In this document: in pieces, positions 1-8,776 of the stretch
Position numbering within the stretch: position 1 is the first letter of the stretch
How the letters are laid out: each line of letters starts with the position of its first letter
IMG/VR virus record: IMGVR_UViG_3300009184_000188
Coordinates: 1 to 25,665 of that record
DNA from: a virus
Length of the DNA stretch: 25,665 nt
Direction: 5' to 3' (one strand)
Position numbers and translations under genes: made by a program
The notes under the pieces: generated by a model
What the model was told of the DNA's origin: nothing
What the model saw: the letters and a program-made list of their open reading frames with translations, nothing else
Databases searched by the model: none

Positions 1-1
1 C

Positions 2-2245
2 GAAGCGCCTGTGGACTTGTCCGCTGCTAAGATGTTTGGAGCAGACGCGGCGATGTCTGAGCTTACTGGGGATTACCCTAAGTGTGAGTTCCGGCGTATT
101 GTCATCCGCAGTATGAACGGCAACGGCTGCGCACAGATGAAGCATGCGCTTGAGAACGCATCTACCCTAGAGGAGCCGCTGTGGCGTGGGGCTTTGTCGA
201 TTGCAACTCGTTGCGAAGATGGCGCTAAGGCCATCCATAAGTTGTCAGAGAAACACCCCGGCTACGATGCGGTGGCTACTGAGGCTAAGGCTGCAGAAAC
301 CAAAGGCCCGTACACCTGCGAGTGGTACCGTGACAATAACGGCGATGTCTGTAAGGGCTGCACACAGAAGGTATCTTCCCCACTCATCCTAGGGCGCATC
401 GTCTTGGAGGCAGAGGTCGTCAATGACCAGTACATCATTGAGAAGCCCGAGGATGATGAGTCCCCCGCCGTCCTACTTAGTGTCCCTGCCTACCCCTACC
501 CATACTTCCGTGGCATCCATGGCGGCGTGTTTAGGAAAGAGGAAAAGGCAGATGGCGAGGTGGTAGAGGTTGAAATCTATAAAGATGACCTGTATCTGAC
601 AGAACGATTCTTTGACGGCGACGAGCAAAACGGCGGGGATGGAGAAATGGTAGGTATCAACCTACACATGAAGCGAGACGGTGTGCGGAGGTTCTATGCC
701 CCTGTCACAACTATTTTTACCAAGGACAAGCTACGGGACGTACTCGTGAAGAACGGGGTCGTTGCCTACGGCAAACATGTGGATGTACTCATGGCATATT
801 TTGCATCAACCCTTCGCAAGCTGCAGACGCAGTTCACCGCGAACAAGACCCGGAGCCAAATGGGATGGACTCCGGATAACACTGGCTTCGTAGTTGGTGA
901 ATTGGAATACACGACAGCCGGTCCGAAGATCGCGCCTCCTGCTAGCGGCACACGGCAGCTAGCATCTCATTTCAAACCCACGGGCACCCTGTCCGCATGG
1001 AAAGAGATTGCGAACTTCTACGACCGCCCCGGCCTCGAGCCCCACGCGTTGACCCTGTTCACAGGCTTTGGCTCCCCACTGTTGAAGTTCATCGGGGGTA
1101 AAACAGTCAAGGGCGCGTTGATTCATTTGAAGCACAACGGTTCAGGCTCCGGCAAGTCCACGGCACAGATGATGGCTAACTCGATATTCGGAAATCCCGA
1201 TGACCTGCTGATGAAGCAGGACGATACCTTCGCGTCCAAGATGCACATGCTCGGGATGATGAACAGCATCGTATTCACGATTGACGAGATTACCAACGAG
1301 AAAGCGGAGAACCTATCCCACCTGTCGTACAGCGTTACGAACGGTAGGGGCAAGCACCGCATGGAATCTCAGACCAACCAACTGCGAGCCAACCTTACTT
1401 CATGGTGCAACTTCACTATTACTTCGGGCAATGCGTCAATCGTTGACAAACTACTTTCCATCAAGAGTACGGCCGATGGTGAGCTACGCAGGACGTTGGA
1501 GATTTCTGTGCCGCAGTACAAGGGCGCGACCAAGGAAGAGATTGATCGGGTGTTTGGCGCTCTTTCAGACAACTACGGTGTGGCCGGCCCGATATACATT
1601 GAGTACATCATGAAGAACCTCGATGAGGTGATTGCCCTGTTGAAGCAGTTCCAAGCCAAGATTGACAAGGACTTAAACCTCGATGCGTCTGACCGGTTCT
1701 ATTCATGCTACGGTGCATGCGTTATGGCCGGTGGGTACATAGCGCAGAAGTTGGGCTTGCACGATATCAACCTACGCAACATCTATGCGTACCTGCTGGA
1801 GGTAGTCGAAGCTAACCGCTCAGCTACTAAAAGCACTGTGGGCGATGCAGACCTTGTGGTGCAAGAGACGCTGGCTGGCTATATCAACGACAACATCCGC
1901 AACGCACTGGTGGCCAACAGCGTCAGCAAGAGCGGGGCTCCCGAGGCTCCGATCAGAGAGCCAAGCGGTACGCTGAAGCTGCGGTACTACCCTGACCTGC
2001 AAGAGCTTGCAATCCCTGCGGGTGAATTCCGTAGTTACTTTGCGGGTAAGCAGGTGGACGTTAAGGATGCGTTGCATCGACTGCAGAAGGCCAACTTCCT
2101 CAAACATGATGGCAAGTCTCACCCTACCCGTATTGGCGCAGGAGCGCTAGGTGGTATGAGTGGCGTCTTGGTTCGGTGCTACATCTTGGACGCTAAGGCA
2201 CTTGGGATTGACCTGACCCCACTGACAAGTGAAGACGCTCCTTGA
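2..2245 (+). CDS. Phage DNA primase/helicase, DUF927-like, 5'-truncated
   Basis: The frame is open to the left edge of the window (bases 2-10 encode Glu-Ala-Pro with no stop). The GTG at 11 is therefore probably internal and the true N-terminus, likely a primase domain, lies outside. Numbering from that GTG, a cysteine cluster (C103, C114, C117, with C25 and C40 upstream) resembles the zinc-binding stretch of phage primases. A Walker A loop GSGSGKST lies at 377-384 (K382) and a Walker B-like IVFTIDE at 420-426 (D425, E426). This order is typical of DUF927 superfamily helicase/primase proteins, which unwind and prime DNA at the replication fork using ATP. The last ~100 residues look like a winged-helix-type DNA-binding tail, which is my inference. 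It is the only replication gene in the window and is on the opposite strand to the virion genes, as expected for an early/middle module. Confidence 0.8.
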   Translation, partial: EAPVDLSAAKMFGADAAMSELTGDYPKCEFRRIVIRSMNGNGCAQMKHALENASTLEEPLWRGALSIATRCEDGAKAIHKLSEKHPGYDAVATEAKAAETKGPYTCEWYRDNNGDVCKGCTQKVSSPLILGRIVLEAEVVNDQYIIEKPEDDESPAVLLSVPAYPYPYFRGIHGGVFRKEEKADGEVVEVEIYKDDLYLTERFFDGDEQNGGDGEMVGINLHMKRDGVRRFYAPVTTIFTKDKLRDVLVKNGVVAYGKHVDVLMAYFASTLRKLQTQFTANKTRSQMGWTPDNTGFVVGELEYTTAGPKIAPPASGTRQLASHFKPTGTLSAWKEIANFYDRPGLEPHALTLFTGFGSPLLKFIGGKTVKGALIHLKHNGSGSGKSTAQMMANSIFGNPDDLLMKQDDTFASKMHMLGMMNSIVFTIDEITNEKAENLSHLSYSVTNGRGKHRMESQTNQLRANLTSWCNFTITSGNASIVDKLLSIKSTADGELRRTLEISVPQYKGATKEEIDRVFGALSDNYGVAGPIYIEYIMKNLDEVIALLKQFQAKIDKDLNLDASDRFYSCYGACVMAGGYIAQKLGLHDINLRNIYAYLLEVVEANRSATKSTVGDADLVVQETLAGYINDNIRNALVANSVSKSGAPEAPIREPSGTLKLRYYPDLQELAIPAGEFRSYFAGKQVDVKDALHRLQKANFLKHDGKSHPTRIGAGALGGMSGVLVRCYILDAKALGIDLTPLTSEDAP

Positions 2246-2459
2246 TATACCGCAGGTATTCACCCTTGTAGGGGTCGAGTACTTCCTTGACTGGGGGCAG
2301 GTTGCCCCCGGTAATTCTTTCTTCATCCCAACCGTAGCCACGATCAGGCAAGTCAAAGCAGTCCTTAACGAGACTTGCAAAGACCTGCCCTACTCCTTCA
2401 TAGTGCGTACCCGATGCGAGTACGGACGCTACGGTGTCCGCGTGTGGCGCTTACTGTAG
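2229..2459 (+). CDS. Small conserved phage protein, 76 aa, unknown function
   Basis: The GTG start at 2229 lies inside the end of the primase/helicase gene (17-base overlap), so translation is probably coupled to it. The protein has the look of a widespread phage small-protein family. It has an aromatic start (VEYFLDWGQVAPGNSFFIP), a middle helix predicted around residues 38-50, and a C-terminus ending in GVRVWRLL, a pattern that recurs in such proteins. Function is unknown. It may be a small DNA-metabolism or regulatory factor because it travels with the replication gene, but that is inference. No clear Shine-Dalgarno site precedes the GTG. Its last 9 bases overlap the 3' end of the convergent 2104-residue gene. 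Confidence 0.7.
   Translation: MKTLLDIPQVFTLVGVEYFLDWGQVAPGNSFFIPTVATIRQVKAVLNETCKDLPYSFIVRTRCEYGRYGVRVWRLL
2423..2440. terminator. Hairpin with cUACGg tetraloop at the convergent junction
   Basis: CGGACGC, TACG, GTGTCCG form a 7-bp stem (one G-U pair on the + strand) closed by C(UACG)G, a member of the unusually stable UNCG tetraloop class. It lies 10 bases before the + strand stop codon and just beyond the stop of the - strand gene. It could stabilise or end transcripts from either side. No U-run follows on either strand, so it is not a standard intrinsic terminator. It also falls in coding sequence (Tyr-Gly-Arg-Tyr-Gly-Val-Arg), so chance is possible. Confidence 0.25.
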
Positions 2460-5400
2460 AGCGTCTGTCCGGTACTTTTTAATCGCTGGAGCTAAGCGGT
2501 TCATCATGCGCTGCTCAGACAACTTATATGTACGCAACCGGTCTTCTTTTTGATCTTTTGTAAGATCGGTACGCGCACTGATTGTTGCCATGGTCTTACG
2601 GAGCGCCCCAAGTTGTTGTTCCATCTTACGCACGAACGGCCCATACTTAATGAGGTTTTTGTTTTCTTTAACGTACTCACGGTACTCCGCGCCTTGGCCA
2701 GTGCTTTTCAGCTTGTTGGCGGTATCTACCGCAGTAGTTACCTTGGATGCTAGGTCGTAAAAGTCAGTCTTAACTTGGCTGTCAAACTCTTTGACCCCTA
2801 CACGTCCCATGCCGGGTAGCGACGCAATAGTGTCTTGCATGCTCTGAGTCGGGGTGCTATTAACAAGCGAGTTGGTCAGCAGTACGGCCGTAGCCCCGTA
2901 CATACCCATAGTGCCTTGTATGAACGCATCAATCTTGGCGGGGGATATACCCTTACCATCCATTCCCATTGCGTCCACTAAATCCTTAGCCCCGCGCCCA
3001 ATATCCTTAGCCAATGCGCTTGTACCTGCTGAGTACTGCATGTACGGCTCGAGCTTCTCCAATCCTGCACCTACGATAGGTCGGCCTGTAAAGAAGCTAT
3101 GGTTTGTAGCCAACTCTACTGCTAGCTTGATTGGCTGTCCTACAGGCACTGGGCCACTAAATACCGCATTCCCTACAGCATCCGACAATCCCGCCCGAAG
3201 CTTAGCAGGGTCGTCCGCGTATTTGTCTGAAGACTGCCGAACAATTGCCTCTGCTATATATTTAGGCAACAAGAATACGTCGGGGCGCAATGGAATCCCC
3301 CATCCGTGCATACCGGGCAGGGTCAGCTTGTTCGCTTGTTCCTGCCTACTCATCTTCTCGTAATCATCATCGCCTACATTCATCATGGCATTGAGTATGG
3401 ACATGCCAAAAATCCAAGCCATATTGGTTAACAATGTGTTACGAGCTTCTGCACGGGCGGTGGGTGCAATACCCTCGCTCTTGAGTACCTTCAACGCTAC
3501 GCGTGACGCGGCATAGAACGCATTTAAGAACACTACGTTACGTGCCGCTGCAGCCAACTGGTTGTTTCCAACACGAGTACGGAAGTTGATAATCTCAAAC
3601 GCTCGCTCTACGGCATCCGCCTCGGGTAAGCCAGAATCCTTAGCTGCCAAATAGACTGCTTGTCGCACTGCATTGTCTGCCGTCAGGTTCAAATGCTGCA
3701 TGATCGCAGGATACTTATCGAGTGCGCCCAGTTTGCGGAGCCCCGCCTTCACGTCGGCATTTGATTTTGACAGCGATGCGTCGTAGTCATGCACACCCAC
3801 CACACCGAAGGTGCGTAGTTCTTTGTGTGCTGCACTCATACCCCTTATATTTTTAATTGCTTCGGACACCGCAGTAAGGGGAATCTGGAACGCATACCGA
3901 GGCTTCAAGCCTGACAAGTACGTCGCTGCCATCGAGTCCATTGCCAACTGGTACACAGGGAACAATGGGAAGTTAACAATAGCCCCGCGGAATATGCTGT
4001 TCAAGTTGTCTACGAGGCCACCGATGAACGGCAATGCCGACTTAGCCATTACAGGTGCGCCCTTAAATACTTGGGCTTTAGCTGCGCTATCAAACTCTAC
4101 GTACTTGGGGGAACCCTTTTCGAGGTACGATACAGTACGGTCGGCTGCGCGAGGGTCAGGGGTAACTACGGCTTTGGCTTGGCCGGGGATGTACTTGACT
4201 GCAGCCTGTGCCAGTTCTGTAGCCTTCTGATTTTTAATACCCCGCGCCACGCTATAAGCAGCCCAGCTTTCAAAGTTGTCCATCACGTCATGCACAGCCA
4301 GCATTGAACCTTTGAACTGGTGCTCTTTGGCTTTGGCCTGTAGCCCGCGGATGTACGCGTTGAAACCTTCTTTATCTGTATCCTCATCTGCGGAGTCCCG
4401 CTGGAATGGAACCCACTCGGCGTTATCCAGCATCCACTGCCCGGTCTCCTCAGACCAAATACCTGTCTCCTGCAGGAAGGTACGCAGCCACTTGCGCATA
4501 CCCTGCTTGATGTCCTCAATCTTCTTGATCTCTGGCAAGGTATTGAACAGCTTCATACCTTCTTTGACTTGCTCAGGGCTCATGTGGAATACGTAGGACT
4601 CAGCCTTATCGCGCAAGGAGGCGGCAATTTTCTTCTTACCTTCTAACTCTTTAGCATCGGCCTCAGCCATCATGCTATCCCGCATAGCGTACAGAGCCAG
4701 CATGCGTTTGGATTCCAGCGCGGTACTTGTAAGGTATCGTGCCTCGGCTAGGGTAAGCCCATGGGTATCCATCATGCTACGGTACTCAGTCCCCAACGAT
4801 TTCAAGTTGTCTTTGGACTCAGAGGTCTTGAACTTAGACGAGTTGGAGTCGTACTTAATCCCGCCGTCTAACAGGGCGGCAGTAGCTAACCCACTGTCGT
4901 GGAACGCTTGCGAGGTACTTAACGCTGCCAACAACCGGTTGGCGTCAGAGTCAGGCATGGACGCCCGGACTTCATCCCGGATAGCTCGTTGCAACGGAGC
5001 CGATACATCTAAGGCATCCTCTGCCATATTTAGCACACGGGTGATCGCGCCTTCTTTAGGCGTATTGGCTTTAACAGACCCCATAACCGTATCAGTTATG
5101 CGCTGCAGGATTGGCCGCGTGTCTTCTACGGGCGTGGTACGCCCCATACGCTGCAGAATATCCTTAGCGTCATCCCCACGGGAGAACCGGATGTCAGGGT
5201 TTGTTGGGTCGTACGTGCCCCGGTTACCCGTAGCGGATTTAATTTGTTCAGGGCGGAAAGTAACAATCTCAACTTCGCTCATTGCTCCCGGTTGTTTGTC
5301 TAGATCACCAGTAATAACGCCATCAAACCCGGCTAACTCAAGCGCGTTCTTGATGTAGTTGGACCTGTCATTAGACAAAACTGCGGCACGTTGCACTAAG

Positions 5401-8400
5401 TACCAGCTACTAAATGTGCTATTGCCAGCTTCGCCTTCAGCGGCTTTAAAGTGCTTGCCCAATTTTGGGTCATTGCGAATAAGTTGCTTTTGCGCTTCGG
5501 TAAGGTCAGTGCTAGTTGTGTTAAACGGATTGCTAATTGCCAAATACACGGGCATAACAAAAGCGTTTTTCTCGCCTGCAAAAGCCCCTGCCGTATCAGC
5601 CGACTGCGCAAAGTAAAAGCCCTTGCCTAGATACTCACCAGAACTAGAACCGCTGCGACTAATGTCGAACGTATTAAAATTTTTATTTGTGCCGTGGTAC
5701 ACGACCAACGCCTTGCCATCTTTACCAACTATCTTGCTATCGCCAAACCACCGCTTGAACGCTTCCGTAGTAGGTGCTGTAATCTTGCCGCGTAAGTTAA
5801 ACCGGGTGCCCCCGTCAGCAGCTACTGCACTGCCTCCTGACTCCACAAACGCCCGTGCTGGCAAGATGAACTTAGCGATGATGTCGTTGTTCGTCATCTG
5901 CAGACTAGGCATGATCTTGCGAATGAACGCACGGATGGCCGCTACTGCCCGTTGGACAATACCCAGTGTCGGTTTGGTTTGCGCCAAATTAGCCAGCACT
6001 TCCTCTGCGGCTTCCGATGCTTGTTGGGGGTCGGACAAGTCCAACCCGTACTTAGCCGCCACGGCTTCCATCTCAGCTTTATAGGTAGTCTCAACGGCTT
6101 TCAGTTCGGTATCAAGCGCAGTGCCAAACACCCCACGTAATCCGAAGTGTCCAAGGGCTTCGTGCGCCAGCGTAGTCATTACATCTGCTGCACTGTTTAC
6201 TTGGCCGGATACGATAAACACCTTGCCGTCATGGTAGAAACCTGCGGGCGAGCCTTTGGCTCCTCCGGCTAACTGCTCGTTGTTGTGGTCACGTACTGCT
6301 TGCGGCACTGCAGCATCGTTCATATCCCGCACAACTATCACTTCTGGCGCGTTCTTCCAATTGGCCATGATCCGGGCAACAATAGCCTTGACCTTCTCAT
6401 GCGGCATAGGCGTTGCTGGGGTTTCGGTACGCTGGAACCGGGGCTTATTGGCTTGCTCAACTAAGAAGTTAAACGCCATCTCCTCGCTCAGGTCATCCTC
6501 TTTCCCCGCAGAAACATCTTTTCCTTTTTTCTCTTGTACGGCCTCTAAATGCCGTTTTGCATCCTGCTTGTCTTTTGCAGAAACCTGTGGGCTTCTTATG
6601 AGTTCTTTCAAAGCCCCAACAATTTGGGCAGTGGAGATCGTGCTGGCTTTCGGCGCTTTTTGTTGTACGGCTGCCTTTTCTTCTTCGTCGGTCGCCGCTT
6701 CCAATTTCTGAGCAGCCTCTTCCGCACGTCGCAAGGCTTCCGCACGGTTTGCTTTGCTCTGATCTTCCACAACCGTACGCTGCTCAGGGGCAGGTTTACC
6801 CATGGCACTAGCTTGAGCTTGTTCAGCGAGCCGTGTTGCAATATCGGCGGCTTCCTGTTGACGGGCAATCTCAGCGGTGTCTACTTTAACCCGGCGCTTC
6901 AGTGTAGGAGGCTTGATTCCTTGCTGTTGAGTTCCTGTAGTAGTAGGTTGCTCAGGAGGAACCAGTCGCTGTCCTTCAAGTCCTTCAGGTTGTCCGGTGG
7001 TGACTCCGGCTGCGGGTGCAGCTTCGTTGGCATCTGTAGGTGGAACAGATACATCCACGCTTGGCTTACGTCCTCTGGCTCGAGGGGTCGGCTGAATTGC
7101 AGGCTGCGTACTGGGCGCATTTTGGGGCTCCTTGGGCGTTACATTGGCAACGATCTCTTTAATTACCTTCTGCAGCCCTTTGTTGTTTGGCACTACCAAT
7201 CGGTTGTAAGCGATCTCCATTTGAACTTGGTCAGGGGTTTTCCCTAATATGTTATCTACCAACCATTGTCGGTTGGGCTTGGACATAGATGCCCCGAAGG
7301 CAGTTACTTCTGCCTCAGATATCGGGTTGGGCGTAGCCATATCTAACCGCTGTTGGCCTGCGGCTTCTAACTCTGCTTGGGTAGGTGCGATACCTGCATC
7401 GTTTAGAACTTCGGTAGTAGGGGGCAGGTCCGCAGCAATTACGTCGCCTAGACCAACATCTCTGTCAGGTCCAACAAAAGGACGTAGTGGGTTGCCGTTG
7501 GCATCTACTTCAGGGGGTAACCGGTCCGTGGTACCGACGCCGGCCATTTCCATCTGTGCGCCTTCTGGAGGCAGGTTAAACGCAGACTGCTTAGCTTTTG
7601 CTTCATCTCCAGCAGTGGGGAAGGGTCGCTTGGTTTGTGCCTCAACGTCCGCTATATTGATAGCGTCCATCTTTGCAGAGAGCTCAGCGATAGCCGCTTT
7701 GACTTCGGGAGTCTGGGGTTCTTGTTTTAACTGCTCGCGGGCTTGCCACATGGTGCCGTAGGTAGCGGGCGCTTCTGATACTGGAGTAACGGGCTCTGTA
7801 GTAGGTTGAGTATCTACGGTTGTGCGTACGTCTGAAACAGATTTAGGTTGCGCACCGCTGCCTTGTACGGCACTGACTGAACCAGCAGCTAAAGCACCCA
7901 GAGCCGCATCCCCTGCAGCCCGTCCGGCAACACCTTGGAATGTATCCACATCGAAGCCAGCGCGTTGTAACGCCCGGTTCTGCGCAGTCTTTTCTTGGCC
8001 TCCTTGGAGACCTTCCATTGGGGCTTCTTCTAGCACCGCTTTACCAATGGCTTTTTTAGTCCCGCCTTTTACCAACTGTTCTTCTACACCGAAGCGAGCG
8101 CCTGCTGCACCCAAGAGGGTACCTCCAGCAATATCCAAAGCGTTTTCTTTGTTGTACTCTTGGGCTATAGCAGCTTGCTCTTTGGCCTTGGCATCTGACA
8201 TCGTGCCTTTTAGTCGGTCGTACACCGCATCGTATATGGAGCCTTTTATGGAGCCTGCGCCTTGTGCAGCACCTACGATTGTGTTGATTACTCGCACCGT
8301 AGCGGGTAGAAGTTTGGCTGCCCCGCCAACAAGACCAGTAACTAAGTAAGGTACAACAGACCCAACGGCTTGGGCAGTAGATTCAATTGGGGCTTCTACA

Positions 8401-8765
8401 ACAGCGCCCAACTCAGCGCCGACTTCATTTAAGAACCCAGTACCTTCCGCAGCTTTAATCTTGGCCTGACGTGCGGCCTGTTCGGCTTGGCGTTCAGGAG
8501 TTTTCATTTCCCCCAACGCAGACTGCCCACGCCCTAGGGCTGCTGATACGGCATTGTCCGCACCAAATACATCGGTCAGCGACTTGCCCGCCCCAATGAC
8601 ACCTTGCCCCAACCCTAACGCGGTATTCCCAAGGGAGAACCCAGCAGATTTGGTAGGTGCTGGGGCCTGTGTATGTGTGTAGTTCGCCCATTGCCATGCC
8701 GTGTTTGCGTCTGGGGCGTCCACTTCATAGGTTTTGCCTTGGACATCAACTTCATACGTTGGCAT
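2451..8765 (-). CDS. 2104-aa polyvalent (presumed ejected) virion protein with ADP-ribosyltransferase-like domain
   Basis: The ATG at 8765 has AAGGG about 7 bases upstream and follows the previous stop by 11 bases. From the N-terminus: a short EVDVQGKTYEVDAPD segment; a hydrophobic, glycine-rich stretch around 130-180 that could insert in membranes; a long Pro/Thr/Gln-rich linker; and a charged helical region at about 625-780. A zincin-like HEALGH (H868, E869, H873) follows. Next is an ART-PolyVal-type domain at about 1010-1197 with YHGT (H1024), GKGFYFA (Y1051), EIVTFRPEQIKSA (E1166) and the usual NPDIRFS end. The C-terminal half resembles large-polyvalent-protein associated domains, with EWVPFQR near 1450 and an LPD38-like INFRTRVG near 1725 followed by VVFLNAFYAASR. 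Such proteins are carried by phages and mobile elements and are thought to enter the host with the DNA. Ejection and host modification here are inference. The domain calls are by motif only. Confidence 0.8.
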   Translation of the reverse strand: MPTYEVDVQGKTYEVDAPDANTAWQWANYTHTQAPAPTKSAGFSLGNTALGLGQGVIGAGKSLTDVFGADNAVSAALGRGQSALGEMKTPERQAEQAARQAKIKAAEGTGFLNEVGAELGAVVEAPIESTAQAVGSVVPYLVTGLVGGAAKLLPATVRVINTIVGAAQGAGSIKGSIYDAVYDRLKGTMSDAKAKEQAAIAQEYNKENALDIAGGTLLGAAGARFGVEEQLVKGGTKKAIGKAVLEEAPMEGLQGGQEKTAQNRALQRAGFDVDTFQGVAGRAAGDAALGALAAGSVSAVQGSGAQPKSVSDVRTTVDTQPTTEPVTPVSEAPATYGTMWQAREQLKQEPQTPEVKAAIAELSAKMDAINIADVEAQTKRPFPTAGDEAKAKQSAFNLPPEGAQMEMAGVGTTDRLPPEVDANGNPLRPFVGPDRDVGLGDVIAADLPPTTEVLNDAGIAPTQAELEAAGQQRLDMATPNPISEAEVTAFGASMSKPNRQWLVDNILGKTPDQVQMEIAYNRLVVPNNKGLQKVIKEIVANVTPKEPQNAPSTQPAIQPTPRARGRKPSVDVSVPPTDANEAAPAAGVTTGQPEGLEGQRLVPPEQPTTTGTQQQGIKPPTLKRRVKVDTAEIARQQEAADIATRLAEQAQASAMGKPAPEQRTVVEDQSKANRAEALRRAEEAAQKLEAATDEEEKAAVQQKAPKASTISTAQIVGALKELIRSPQVSAKDKQDAKRHLEAVQEKKGKDVSAGKEDDLSEEMAFNFLVEQANKPRFQRTETPATPMPHEKVKAIVARIMANWKNAPEVIVVRDMNDAAVPQAVRDHNNEQLAGGAKGSPAGFYHDGKVFIVSGQVNSAADVMTTLAHEALGHFGLRGVFGTALDTELKAVETTYKAEMEAVAAKYGLDLSDPQQASEAAEEVLANLAQTKPTLGIVQRAVAAIRAFIRKIMPSLQMTNNDIIAKFILPARAFVESGGSAVAADGGTRFNLRGKITAPTTEAFKRWFGDSKIVGKDGKALVVYHGTNKNFNTFDISRSGSSSGEYLGKGFYFAQSADTAGAFAGEKNAFVMPVYLAISNPFNTTSTDLTEAQKQLIRNDPKLGKHFKAAEGEAGNSTFSSWYLVQRAAVLSNDRSNYIKNALELAGFDGVITGDLDKQPGAMSEVEIVTFRPEQIKSATGNRGTYDPTNPDIRFSRGDDAKDILQRMGRTTPVEDTRPILQRITDTVMGSVKANTPKEGAITRVLNMAEDALDVSAPLQRAIRDEVRASMPDSDANRLLAALSTSQAFHDSGLATAALLDGGIKYDSNSSKFKTSESKDNLKSLGTEYRSMMDTHGLTLAEARYLTSTALESKRMLALYAMRDSMMAEADAKELEGKKKIAASLRDKAESYVFHMSPEQVKEGMKLFNTLPEIKKIEDIKQGMRKWLRTFLQETGIWSEETGQWMLDNAEWVPFQRDSADEDTDKEGFNAYIRGLQAKAKEHQFKGSMLAVHDVMDNFESWAAYSVARGIKNQKATELAQAAVKYIPGQAKAVVTPDPRAADRTVSYLEKGSPKYVEFDSAAKAQVFKGAPVMAKSALPFIGGLVDNLNSIFRGAIVNFPLFPVYQLAMDSMAATYLSGLKPRYAFQIPLTAVSEAIKNIRGMSAAHKELRTFGVVGVHDYDASLSKSNADVKAGLRKLGALDKYPAIMQHLNLTADNAVRQAVYLAAKDSGLPEADAVERAFEIINFRTRVGNNQLAAAARNVVFLNAFYAASRVALKVLKSEGIAPTARAEARNTLLTNMAWIFGMSILNAMMNVGDDDYEKMSRQEQANKLTLPGMHGWGIPLRPDVFLLPKYIAEAIVRQSSDKYADDPAKLRAGLSDAVGNAVFSGPVPVGQPIKLAVELATNHSFFTGRPIVGAGLEKLEPYMQYSAGTSALAKDIGRGAKDLVDAMGMDGKGISPAKIDAFIQGTMGMYGATAVLLTNSLVNSTPTQSMQDTIASLPGMGRVGVKEFDSQVKTDFYDLASKVTTAVDTANKLKSTGQGAEYREYVKENKNLIKYGPFVRKMEQQLGALRKTMATISARTDLTKDQKEDRLRTYKLSEQRMMNRLAPAIKKYRTDALQ
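5175..5738 (-). other. ADP-ribosyltransferase domain (ART-PolyVal-like) within the 2104-aa protein
   Basis: This segment covers about residues 1010-1197. It has the signature order of an H-Y-E type ADP-ribosyltransferase: VVYHGT with H1024, which would bind NAD; LGKGFYFA with Y1051; and VEIVTF with E1166 as the candidate catalytic glutamate. It ends in the ARTs-in-polyvalent-proteins hallmark GTYDPTNPDIRFS. All key positions look intact, so an active enzyme is plausible. The target (host protein, nucleic acid or none) cannot be read from the sequence. Confidence 0.75.
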
Positions 8766-8776
8766 AAATTACCCTT

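Noticed and set aside
2854-3363. Open frame of 169 codons on the + strand
   Set aside because: It lies wholly antisense to the 2104-residue gene, whose motifs in this stretch are clear, and it has no recognisable protein pattern.
7822-8349. Open frame of 175 codons on the + strand
   Set aside because: It is a shadow of the Ala-rich N-terminal part of the polyvalent gene; the codon pattern follows the other strand.
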